Below, piece after piece: positions 19,950 to 32,308 of a stretch of 64,000 nt of DNA. A program made the translations under genes and the position numbers. The stretch is from Pteria penguin (Eukaryota > Mollusca > Bivalvia > Pterioida > Pteriidae). The stretch is from NCBI GenBank assembly GCA_035048485.1, contig CM068582.1:16358001-16422000 (forward strand). The letters are read 5' to 3'. The stretch's first letter is position 1; each line of letters begins with the position of its first letter. The notes under the pieces are model-generated. The model saw only the letters and a list, made by a program, of their open reading frames with translations, was not told the DNA's origin and searched no databases.

Positions 19950-21655
19950 AGATTTATCAATGATGGGCATACAGATATGATAACATGATTTATTAATGAT
20001 AGGCATACAGATATGATAACATGATTTATCATTGATAGGCGTACAGATATGATAACATGACTTATCAAAGATAGGCATACAGATATGATTACATGACGTA
20101 TCAATGATAAGCATACAGATATGATAACATGACTTATCAATGATATGCATGCATACAGATATGATAACATGACTCATCAAAGATAGGCATACAGATATGA
20201 TAACATGACTCATCAAAGATAGGCATACATATATGATAACATGACTTATCAATGATATGCATACAGATATGATAACATGACTTATCAATGATATGCATAC
20301 AGATATGATAACATGACTCATCAAAGATAGGCATACATATATGATAACATGACTTATCAATGATAGGCATACAGATATGATAACATGATTTATCATTGAT
20401 AGGCGTACAGATATGATAACATGATTTATCAAAGATAGGCATACAGATATGATTACATGACGTATCAATGATAAGCATACAGATATGATAACATGACTTA
20501 TCAATGATATGCATGCATACAGATATGATAACATGACTCATCAAAGATAGGCATACAGATATGATAACATGACTTATCAAAAATAGGCATACAGATATGA
20601 TAACATGACTTATCAATGAGAGGCATACATTTATGATAACATAACTTATCGATGATAGGCATACAGATATGATAACATGACTTATCAATGATAGGCATAC
20701 AGATATGATAACATGATTTATCAATGATAGGCATACAGATATGATAACATGATTTATCAATGATAGGCATACAGATATGATTACATGACTTATCAATGAT
20801 ATGCATACAGATATGATAACATGATTCATCAAAGATAGGCATACATATATGATAACATGACTTATCAATGATAGGCATACATATATGATAACATGATTGA
20901 TTAATGATAGGCATACAGATATGATAACATGACTTATCAAAGATAGGCATACAGATATGATTACATGACGTATCAATGATAGGCATACAGATATGATATG
21001 ATGACTTATCAAAGATAGGCATACAGATATGATAACATGACTTATCAATGACAGGTATACATATATGATAACATGACTTATCAATGATAGGCATACAGAT
21101 ATGATAACATGACTCATTAATGATAGGCATACAGATATGATAACATGACTTATCAATGATATGCATACAGATATGATAACATGACTTATCAATGATAGGC
21201 ATACAGATATGATAACATGACTTATCAATGATATGTATACAGATATGGTAACATGACTCATCAAAGATAGGCATACAGATATGATAACATGACTTATCAA
21301 AAACAGGCATACAGATATGATAACATGACTTGTCAATGATAGGCATACATATATGATAACATAACTTATCGATGGTAGGCATACAGATATGATAACATGA
21401 CTTATCGATGATAGGCATACAGATATGATAACATGACATCAATGATAAGCATACAGATATGATTACATGACTTATCAATGATAGGCATACAGATATGATA
21501 ACATGACTTATCAATGATAGGCATACAGATATGATAACATGATTTATCAATGATAGGCATACAGATATGATACCATGACTTATCCATGATTAGCATATAG
21601 ATATGATATCATGACTTGTCTATGATAAACATATAGATATAATAATATGAGGAAC
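19950..21655. repeat. 36-bp minisatellite rich in GATA sites, about 47 copies
   Basis: The unit reads TGATAACATGACTTATCA followed by ATGATAGGCATACAGATA. The first half is an exact inverted TGATAA pair with a 6-bp spacer. Because 36 is divisible by 3, reading frames stay open for hundreds of codons in several frames; the peptides are simple repeats such as ISVCLSLISHVI. A block of about ten units is duplicated: 20031-20155 recurs at 20395-20519 with the same diagnostic variants (GGCGTACAG, GATTACATGACG, GCATGCATAC). Confidence 0.97.
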
Positions 21656-21926
21656 TTGAAGACTTAACTTGATGAAAATAAGATTGAATTGGAATGTGTT
21701 TACTGTATAATAACACTTCGCAAAATAGACTGACACATGCTACCTGCAAATTGCAAAAACGAAAGTGAGAAGGGGAAATTTGCAGAATGTAGCGTGAAAG
21801 AGGAGAGATCGAGCGGACCATGTAAAATTTTGTGCGAATTCAGTATAGTGTACAAAACAAAAGAACACTTGTTTTAGTATATTTTAAAGTCTCTTAAGCT
21901 GTTTTGAGTGGTGATTCGTGTAGTTT

Positions 21927-21928
<2 letters not shown>

Positions 21929-22013
<85 letters not shown>

Positions 22014-22018
22014 ATTTA
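21929..22018. repeat. (TA)n microsatellite
   Basis: About 45 TA units with one slip near 22001. Confidence 0.98.
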
Positions 22019-22437
22019 TACTTTTATTGTTTGAATATATTTTAAGGAACGATAAGAAACTTTCAGCACTATTAAATAGTTCATGCTTTGTAACACAAAT
22101 GGTATATATGTTATATGATGGCATATATGAATGAATATAAATACGAAAGAGCCTCTTTAATTCTCTTTCTGTCTCTCATGGCATGCATGTCATACGAATT
22201 TCACACCTCCCGTATACGCAAGGTATGGGAGAGGGGAATTCCCCTCGCATGACATCAGCTGCTATGTGCTTTGTTCAACCTTTTTCCCTTATTGTACGTC
22301 TGAGATTTTTTGGTATGAACGTTTGAGATCCTCATGGTGTAGGCGAAGTGACATGGATGAGGATTGAGAATAAAAAGAGGAATTCCCGACTATTTGGCTT
22401 CCTTTTAAGCTAGGAAAAGACTAGATAATATGCATTT

Positions 22438-22556
22438 TTCGATGCGGAGGTTCCGGGTTCGATTTCCTGACTGCGCCAGTATCTTGAGTTATCTTTTTCC
22501 TTCTGTTGATTCGTGTTGTAAGCGAAGTAAAATTTGATCAAATAATCAAACAACTT
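22438..22556 (+). mobile_element. SINE fragment (9895 family)
   Basis: B box TCCGGGTTCGATTTCC, then CTGCGCCAGTATC and a tail-like GTAAGCGAAGTAAAATTTGA. The A-box half is missing. Confidence 0.55.
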
Positions 22557-22717
22557 TTTTATCTCCGTGGACTAGTTTGTCCGTAATACTTCGTGGTTTT
22601 CCACGCCCATTAGATAAGGTGTTTCTCCTGTATGTTCTGATAAAGTACGTGTAAAACACTTTACGAAAACGATTTAGAATTTTAGGTTTACACTTCTATG
22701 AATAAGGCTGCAGATGT

Positions 22718-22775
22718 GATACAATGTACCCGGGAAGGGTAAGCGTCTTCTGTTTGAATCGCCACACCCGCACCG
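22718..22775 (+). repeat. Dispersed repeat fragment, GGTGAGACCAGGTG family
   Basis: GAAGGGTAAGCGTCTTCTGT and CGCCACACCCGCACCGAATG, aligning with the second half of 16110-16170. Confidence 0.45.
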
Positions 22776-23267
22776 AATGGCCAAAACATAACTAAAATAT
22801 ATACAATAAGAACTAGTATGTAAATACTTATATCATGACAATGAACGTAAAGCCTTCTTCTCCACAAATCAAGAGAGTGAGCAAGAGAATTAAAAAAAAA
22901 ACTCAAATGGATTCTTTTTCTTTCACCTTTTTTGAATGAAAGGAATTGGTTAACGAATTAACTGAGAGAAATAATAACATACAAGTGAAGTGTTAGCGGT
23001 TTCTCAATTAGCATGTACTAAAACACTTTAAAGCGTCAAATTATTTTACTAAGATGCTGACCCAATGACCTAAAATGGCTCAGGTTTATTTCTATACATA
23101 TAATGAACGAAGCTATAAGGGGACACAACTCCTATCATTCCAAGTAACATTATTTTCTTCAGAGAATAGTAAGGAAGAGAACCTGTTATGTTGAAATGTT
23201 TTGGTGTTTTATAGAAATTGAATACTGTCGCTATTGAAGGTTCCGACTGGTCTGTGCGGTCAGTGGA

Positions 23268-23398
23268 TTAGTGAATGAGGGACGAGGGGGTGGGACAGGG
23301 GAAGGGAAAGGGGAGATTGAGAGGGAAAAGAGGTACTGGGGGAGAGAATGATAGAAAGGACTAAGGAAATGAGAAATAAAGGGATAGGAAAGGAAGAA
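23268..23398 (+). repeat. Purine-rich tract with G-quadruplex potential
   Basis: About 130 nt almost free of pyrimidines on the plus strand, including GGGACGAGGGGGTGGGACAG followed by GGG: four G-runs with loops of 1-4 nt. Confidence 0.75.
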
Positions 23399-24889
23399 CA
23401 ATAATCGTTGTTCCTTATGTATTGTTTGTAAATAGAATAATGATGGATCGATTCCTTTTATAACTTTCTTTAAAGATGTGTAACATCTTACTTTCTTTCT
23501 TTCTTTCTTGCTTACTTATTTACTTATTTCTAGGCTATGTTGACTATTCTGGTGGCAGCCAGTGTGTTGTGGTGACGGAAAGCGAACTTCTAGCCGGAAA
23601 CCGCTGACCTAGGTCAGGAACGCTTCACAGAACTTCCCCAACATGTCATCGAACCCATTCTGACAAGGAGGGTAGGTCTCTCCGAGTTCCAGTGTGGGGC
23701 TCTAACACACTGACTCATGCTACTATGGGAATTGAGAGTTCAATGTTAGGTCTACGATACATGTCTGTTACAATAAGAAAAATAGAACATATAAACGTTA
23801 TAATTTTGTTCGCTAGATGCGCATTTCGACAACTTATGTCTCTACAGTGATGATCAAGGCCGAGTGATTGGTGTTCCAATTACATATTAATATTTGAAGA
23901 ACAGAGTTAAAAAAAAAGAGGCCGAAAAAGCAAGCCAAAGAATCAAGGACAGAGTTATGCATGAGGGAGATACTCCTTACATTTAGAGTGGTATACAAAA
24001 TTTTATGGTTTAAAATTTTAAGTGTATACTTCATGTATTATAAGACAAACATATATATGAGGTGCAATGTAATTTCAACTAGTTGTATATGTAATTTGAA
24101 ATTAATACATACTGCTACAATGTAAAACATACACACATGTACAGAATTTTTCACATTGATAGCACATAAATAGGAATAGTTTGAAATAGATACAAAACGG
24201 AAAAGGAAATATTTCAACGGAAATGTGCAATAGAAAATGAAGATCGAAATACGAATCCAACTTGACATGTTTCTGTATGAACCAGCGTAAAGTCTGCCGT
24301 GTCGCGAGATAACCTCCGCATGCTTTTTATTCTCTCAATTAATCATTTCCTTGTTTCAACCAGCATTTGTGTTGAAGTTTGGCTCTTGAGAAATACGACA
24401 CAAGTGTTAAAACTCTCGTATGCAAGTAGATTTCACCATTAATGATTTCCGAAGATACCTTTCCGATATACTTATCGAACATATACACAGTTCTGTATCA
24501 AGGCGGCATACATTGCAGACTTTTGGTTTTAGATATATTAAAATAAATCGAAATGCGTATTCCTTCTCATTTGTTAAGAGGTTAATTGCTGCATTTTTTC
24601 TTTCTTTCTTTTATGAATTCAAAGATAACCTTCAAAACTCTTATTCTTGATATTACCATGTACTTTTGGCAACATAAAAGAGAAAACATTGCCGAAAACC
24701 AAACCTTCTGTAACCTAACCCACGTAAAAAGCCAAACTTAAAGGGGGTCTCGATTATAAAGACAACACAACAAAGAAAATAAACGAAACAAGGCACTCCC
24801 AAAACAAAAACAAAAAAAAAAAAAACCCCGTTCAAAACTAAAACACCGTTGCCTGTTCCTCACTTAGCCAACGACAGCTGTTATACATG

Positions 24890-25036
24890 GCGTTCATCAG
24901 TTTTTCAGTTATGTTGTGAGATGGTAGCAGGAGAAAGCAAACCTCTTAAATATAGTGATGCAAGAACGGGAATCGATCCCCGATAATCGGCATTGTAAAC
25001 CAAACATTTAATTAACCACTACACCAAGCCTACCTA
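24890..25036 (-). mobile_element. SINE copy (9895 family)
   Basis: The reverse complement starts GTAGGCTTGGTGTAGTGG, then GGGGATCGATTCCCG, CATCACTATATTTAAGAGG and ACATAACTGAAAAACTGATG. Confidence 0.8.
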
Positions 25037-25619
25037 CGAATTACAAGTAGCGTATAGATAGGTCACATGTAACCGTATATCCGGAAATTTTCGTGATAAT
25101 CTAATTTTTGCTATTCACCCGAGTGATTTGAAAACGCGAAAATATGTTTCCACGAAAAATTATGTTTTTGTGTCTTGTTTCCTTTGAAGGTAGAAAATTT
25201 ATCCACAGAAATGTCGGAATAATTTTGTCGTCGGTCTGGAATCATGGAATCGTGGAATAACGCTGTTTGAAAGTATAATTCTATGTAAATTTAAAATCGA
25301 TAAAACAAAATCCACTCGCGGAAATAAATGCATATATGGTATATATGTTTTACTCAAAAATTGCAAAATTTGATTTTCGCGAAAAATTATGGTGACGCGG
25401 TATCTAAAATACAAGTAGAAAGTGTATAACAAAACAACAAGAAGAAACACTTAAGATTATCCAAAGCATAAACTTAGGCATAAATCAGGACTTTAATACA
25501 AATACATGTCATGGGTGTAGGAAGAAAAGTGTCCTCACCTTCCACTTTTTAACATCCACACTGGTGACCAAGAAAAGATAGAATAGAGCCCCCCCCCTCC
25601 CCCACCACCACCACCACCA

Positions 25620-26340
25620 CCAACACCAACACCAGTAAACACTGATCACAATTAAACAGATCTGCCATCAATGAACACTGATCACCACCATATAGATCTA
25701 CCATTACTTGACACAGAGCAACACCAAATATATCTAACACCACTGTTAATTGGCCACCACCATATGGATCTACCACCACTAAACACTGACAACCACCATA
25801 TAGATCTGCCACCACTAAACACTGACCACTCCATATAGATCTGCCACCACTAAACACTGACCACTCTATATAGATCTGCCACCACTAAACACTGACCACT
25901 CCATATAGATCTTCCACCACTAAACGCTGCCCACTCTATATAGATCTGCCACCAATAAACACTGACCACTCCATATAGATCTTCAAACACTAAACACTGA
26001 GCACTCTATATTGATCTGTCACCACTAAACATTGACCACTCCATATAGATCTTCAAACATTAAACACTGAGCACTCTATATTGATCTGCCACCACTAAAC
26101 ACTGACCGCTCTATATTGATCTACCATCACTAAACACTGACCACTCCATATAGATCAGCCTCCGCTATACACTGTCCACCTCATATAGATCTTCTACCAC
26201 TAAACACTGACCACCCCATATAGATCTACCACTACTAAACACTGACCAACACCATATAGATTTACCTCCGCTATACACTGACCACCCCATATAGATCTGC
26301 CACCACTAAATACTGACCACTCCATATAGATCTTCCACCA
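25620..26340. repeat. Diverged left flank of the second minisatellite (35-bp period)
   Basis: Units such as TAGATCTGCCACCACTAAAC then ACTGACCACTCCATA repeat every 35 bp (for example 25801 and 25836). Copies are more diverged than in the core to the right, and the 35-bp period breaks reading frame. Confidence 0.9.
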
Positions 26341-29300
26341 CTAAACACTGACCACCACCATATAGATCTACCTCCGCTATACGCTGACCACCACCATATA
26401 GATCTGCCTCCCTTATACACTGGTCACCACCATATTATAGATCTGCCTCCGCTGTACACTGACCACTCCATATAGATCTGCCTCCACTATACACTGGCCA
26501 CCACCATATAGATCTGCCTCCCTTATACACTGGCCACCACCATATAGATCTGCCTCCGCTATACACTGACCACCACCATAAAGATTTGCCTCCCTTATAC
26601 ACTGACCACCACCATATAGATCTACCTCCGCTATACACTGACCACCACCATATAGATCTGCCTCCCTTATACACTGGCCACCACCATATAGATCTGCCTC
26701 CGCTATACACTGACCACCACCATATAGATCTGCCTCCCTTATACACTGGCCACCACCATATAGATCTGCCTCCCTTATACACTGGCCACCACCATATAGA
26801 TCTGCCTCCCTTATACACTGGCCACCACCTCCCTTATACACTGGCCACCACCATATAGATCTGCTTCCCTTATACACTGGCCACCACCATATAGATCTGC
26901 CTCCCTTATATACTGACCACCACCATATAGATCTGCCTCCCTTATACACTGACCACCACCATATAGATCTGCCTCCCTTATACGCTGACCACCACCATAT
27001 AGATCTGCCTCCCTTATACACTGGCCACCACCATATAGATCTGCCTCCCTTATACACTGGCCACCACCATATAGATCTGCCTCCCTTATACACTGGCCAC
27101 CACCATATAGATCTGCCTCCCTTATATACTGACCACCACCATATAGATCTGCCTCCCTTATACACTGGCCACCACCATATAGATCTACCTCCGCTATACG
27201 CTGACCACCACCATATAGATCTGCCTCCCTTATACACTGGTCACCACCATATTATAGATCTGCCTCCGCTGTACACTCACCACTCCATATAGATCTGCCT
27301 CCACTATACACTGGCCACAACCATAAAGATCTGCCTCCCTTATACACTGGCCACCACCATAAAGATCTGCCTCCGCTATACACTGACCACCACCATAAAG
27401 ATCTGCTTCCCTTATACACTGGCCACCACCATATAGATCTGCCTCCGCTATACACTGACAACCACCATATAGATCTGCCTCCCTTATACACTGGCCACCA
27501 CCATATAGATCTGCCTCCGCTATACACTGGCCACCACCATATAGATCTGCCTCCGCTATGCACTGACCACCACCATAAAGATCTGCCTCCCTTATACACT
27601 GGCCACCACCATATAGATCTGCCTCCGCTATACACTGACAACCACCATATAGATCTGCCTCCCTTATACACTGGCCACCACCATATAGATCTGCCTCCGC
27701 TATACACTGACAACCACCATATAGATCTGCCTCCCTTATACACTGGCCACCACCATATAGACCTGCATCCGCTATACACTGACCACCACCATATAGATCC
27801 GCCTCCCTTATACACTGTTCACCACCATATAGATCTGCTTCCCTTATACACTGGCCACCACCATATAGATCTGCCTCCGCTATACACTGATCACCACCAT
27901 ATAGATCTGCCTCCCTTATACACTGGCCACCACCATATAGATCTGCCTCCGCTATACACTGACCACCACCATATAGATCTGCCTCCCTTATACACTGGCC
28001 ACCACCATATAGATCTGCCTCCCTTATATACTGACCACCACCATATAGATCTGCCTCCCTTATACACTGACCACCACCATATAGATCTGCCTCCCTTATA
28101 CACTGGCCACCACCATATAGATCTGCCTCCGCTATACACTGACCACCACATATAGATCTGCCTCCCTTATACACTGGCCACCACCATATAGATCTGCCTC
28201 CGCTATACACTGACCACCACCATATAGATCTGCCTCCGCTATACACTGACCACCACCATATAGATCTGCCTCCCTTATACACTGGCCACCACCATATAGA
28301 TCTGCATCCGCTATACACTGACCACCACCATATAGATCTGCCTCCCTTATACACTGATCACCACCATATAGATCTGCTTCCCTTATACACTGGCCACCAC
28401 CATATAGATCTGCCTCCGCTATACACTGATCACCACCATATAGATCTGCCTCCGCTATACACTGACCACCACCATATAGATCTGCCTCCCTTATACACTG
28501 GCCACCACCTTATAGATCTGCCTCCCTTATACACTGACCACCACCATATAGATCTGCTTCCCTTATACACTGACCGCCACGATATAGATCTGCCTCCCTT
28601 ATACACTGGCCACCACCATATAGATCTGCCTCCCTTATACACTGGCTACCACCATATAGATATGCCTCCCTTATACACTGGCCACCACCTCCCTTATACA
28701 CTGGCCACCACCATATAGATCTGCCTCCCTTATACACTGGCCACCACCATATAGATCTGCCTCCCTTATATACTGACCACCACCATATAGATCTGCCTCC
28801 CTTATACACTGGCCACCACCATATAGATCTGCCTCCCTTATACACTGACCACCACCATATAGATCTGCCTCCCTTATACACTGACCACCACCATATATAT
28901 CTGCCTCCCTTATACACTGGCCACCACCATATAGATCTGCCTCCCTTATACACTGATCACCACCATATAGATCTGCTTCCCTTATACACTGGCCACCACC
29001 ATATAGATCTGCCTCCGCTATACACTGATCACCACCATATAGATCTGCCTCCCCTATACACTGACCACCACCATATAGATCTGCCTCCCTTATACACTGG
29101 TCACCACCATATTATAGATCTGCCTCCGCTGTACACTGACCACTCCATATAGATCTGCCTCCACTATACACTGGCCACCACCATAAAGATCTGCCTCCCT
29201 TATACACTGGCCACCACCATATAGATCTGCCTCCGCTATACACTGACCACCACCATAAAGATCTGCCTCCCTTATACACTGGCCACCACCATATAGATCT

Positions 29301-30260
29301 ACCTCCGCTATACACTGACCACCACCATATAGATCTGCTTCCCTTATACACTGGCCACCACCATATAGATCTGCCTCCGCTATACACTGACCACCACCAT
29401 ATAGATCTGCCTCCCTTATACACTGGCCATCACCATATAGATCTGCATCCGCTATACACTGATCACCACCATATAGATCTGCCTCCCTTATACACTGGCC
29501 ACCACCATATAGATCTGCATCCGCTATACACTGACCACCACCATATATATCTGCCTCCCTTATACACTGGCCACCACCATATAGATCTGCCTCCCTTATA
29601 CACTGACCACCACCATATAGATCTGCCTCCCTTATACACTGGCCACCACCATATAGATCTGCCTCCCTTATACACTGGCCACCACCATATAGATCTGCCT
29701 CCCTTATACACTGACCACCACCATATAGATCTGCCTCCCTTATACACTGGCCACCACCATATAGATCTGCCTCCCTTATATACTGACCACCACCATATAG
29801 ATCTGCTTCCCTTATACACTGGCCACCACCATATAGATCTGCCTCCCTTAAACACTGGCCACCACCGTATAGATCTCCCACAACTAAAAACTGGCCACCA
29901 CCATATAGATCTGCCTCCCTTATACACTGACCACCACCATATAGATCTGCCTCCCTTATACACTGGCCACCACCATATAGATCTGCCTTCCTTATACACT
30001 GACCACCACCATATAGATCTGCCTCCCTTATACACTGGCCACCACCATATAGATCTGCCTCCCTTATACACTGACAACCACCATATAGATCTGCCTCCCT
30101 TATACACTGGCCACCACCATATAGATCTGCCTCCCTTATATACTGACCACCACCATATAGATCTGCCTCCCTAATACACTGGCCACCACCATGTAGATCT
30201 CCCACAACTAAAAACTGGTCAACACCATACAGATGCACCCACGCTTTATACTGGCACCAC
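26340..30260. repeat. Second 36-bp minisatellite core, about 108 copies
   Basis: Two unit types alternate or run in blocks: type A ...GCCTCCCTTATACACTGGCC and type B ...GCCTCCGCTATACACTGACC, each followed by ACCACCATATAGATCT. Long open frames on both strands (up to about 380 codons) are a consequence of the 36-bp period; the peptides (YKGGRSIWWWPV, READLYGGGQCI) lack a start context, exons or domains. Higher-order structure is described in the findings. Confidence 0.97.
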
Positions 30261-30299
30261 CATACTGGTGAAATAATGTATGAGACAATAAAAAAGAAC

Positions 30300-30510
30300 T
30301 TATGTCCCTTGTCATCGAGGACACGTAGGTTCGTGGCAGACAGGGATGGCTGCCTTACATAGGTCCGTTGCTGCCTCGGGTGACTGCGTTACATAGGTCT
30401 GTCCCTGCCTCGGTGGCTTCGTTACCTATATCCGGCCCTATTCCCGTGCAGTGCATCAAATAGATGCCATCATCGAGTGAATTAATCTCGATATAAAATG
30501 AAACAAGAAA
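30300..30510 (+). repeat. Internally duplicated SINE-derived fragment
   Basis: ACATAGGTCCGTTGCTGCCT and ACATAGGTCTGTCCCTGCCT are tandem copies of a segment similar to the CTGCTTCGGGAGGGTCCGTT region of the 17772 SINE; the CAGTGCATCAAATAGATG that follows matches its body. Confidence 0.45.
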
Positions 30511-32124
30511 CAAACGAAGCTAATACCCGAATCCCGTAATACTGACCAACTTAATGAGATTTGGTACTTGACTAAACTTTCATCCCCAGAAACCATCACG
30601 TATAACTACCAAAGCAGGATATGAGGAGAGCCGCTACTTGATGATATCTTCCATGGTAATCCTCTAAATAGTCTATAATGATGGTCCCACGTCACTATCA
30701 TCTCAACAAAGCAATAAGTACCAGCAATTAGTCACTCTACATTCGCCAAAATCGCCTTTATGGCCCGAAGTCGCCGTTTCGAGACCCACTTCCTTATCAG
30801 ATCCCAAGCATCGTACTTAATTCAATACAAACTGTATCGATGACGAGGAACTGAACTGATAGAAACTCGAGATAAATATTCAATGTAGGTACAAGTGGAT
30901 CTACATAAAGATGACATGCTAATGGCCGTCAGCCACGTGAGAAACTGATACGGAATTATTGCTTAAGGAAGAGCTCCGTATTTGGTTCTGTGTTATATAA
31001 AATGTGAGAAAATTTCATTCCATCCTCGTATATCATCGTCACCTCCTTCATCTATTGCCACAGAACAGAGTTGCAAAAGGAATCAAACATGGGTCACTGA
31101 CGATGCTTTGTACATAAAGCTTTATCAAACCCCTTCGTGTTTTGCTCTCTGAAGAATATCGTTAGTTATGGTCATATTTTAACTCCGATATATATATATA
31201 TATATACTGCTGTGTCGGCCTATTCTGCGCGTCAGCTAATTCTGCACTGCGCATTTTGTGACATTGTAATCACTTCCGTGTAAACACTGGTGCACATTTT
31301 TGAGGCCGATTCCGTTTTATCTCCGATTGTGTACAATAAAAGAAAATAGACTCAGCCTCAGGTAAGAAGGCCTAATGAAGAGAAAAACAGTAGATCGAGC
31401 AAGATCATTTAGTTTACAATACACAGAAAAAAATATCGTTAGTTCAGTTGGCCCTGAGCCAACTATAGCAAATTTCAACTTTTCGTAGAAATCAATTTCA
31501 CGTCAATTTTGTCCAAAATTATAGCCTGTTTCATTTTTATATACACTGTAACCTCGATATCGCCGAATTAGCCGATATAGTTGACATTCTGGTGACGCAT
31601 GGGTACATGGTTGATATTAGCTATGTTTTTTTTTCTTATTTATACAAGTGAATAACAAATAAAAACTGTATCACCATATAGAGTAAAGATCAGTCTAAAA
31701 GTGTTGAATGTTATTTTGCTGGTTCTTTTTCTAAACCGAGTTAACACAGGAAAGTGTGTTTAAGGGCGCAGAATAGGCCGACAGCATAGTATATTAATTG
31801 TTTCGTACTTTCAATAATTACCATAATCAATAATGAATATTTTTAAAATCTTTTCATAGACTGCTTCATGCAGACGCTTAATATCGCTCCGAGACCGAAG
31901 AAAGGGAGCAAGCATCTGAAAGATTCTGAACAATTTTTTTTAACACTGACTATTCAAATTTGCATCATTCTACAGGTCAAAATTTCTTTTTGGAACTTGG
32001 AGTCGATGCCGTAATTGCAATACTTCTAAAAATCTCTTGTGTACTGAACACAGGTTTGAACTGATTTACACTTCATCTAAATTTGGTGGATGTCGTTTCT
32101 ATAGCAACAGTTGTTATTTTGACC

Positions 32125-32308
32125 TAGTTGGTTGGTTGATTCACTTTCAACTAGTTTTCATTTATATCGCGACAAGAATATTTATTCTTGTATACTTCCC
32201 TTTGGAGGACTACTTATTCTATCTTATATTCTTGTATATAAATCTGCTTGCTTGTTTGGATGATTGGAGTTTTGGTTCGATGATGCAGGAGGTGATCAAC
32301 CTTTAAAT
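32125..32308 (-). mobile_element. Diverged SINE remnant (9895 family)
   Basis: TTGGTTGGTTGATTCACTTT, TTTATATCGCGACAAGAATA and, further right, GATGCAGGAGGTGATCAACC match the tail and middle of the reversed SINE, with an AT-rich insertion between. Confidence 0.45.

Noticed and set aside
19878..21550. Long open frames of Ile/Ser/Val/Cys-rich 12-residue repeats on the minus strand
   Set aside because: The frames exist because the DNA unit is 36 bp. Several frames are open at once, there is no unique N- or C-terminal part, and point differences between units show no codon-position bias.
18640..21655. CRISPR array (regular direct repeats)
   Set aside because: There are no unique spacers: whole units repeat head to tail, and the genome is eukaryotic.
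23530..23670. Exon-like segment after TTATTTCTAG with GC-richer sequence
   Set aside because: Neither strand gives an open frame with recognisable similarity. A non-coding exon cannot be excluded but is unsupported.
26413..30238. Open frames of up to 382 codons encoding Gly/Trp/Tyr-rich 12-residue repeats
   Set aside because: Same cause: the 36-bp minisatellite. Two minus-strand frames and part of the plus strand are open over the same DNA; no signal peptide, exon structure or promoter.
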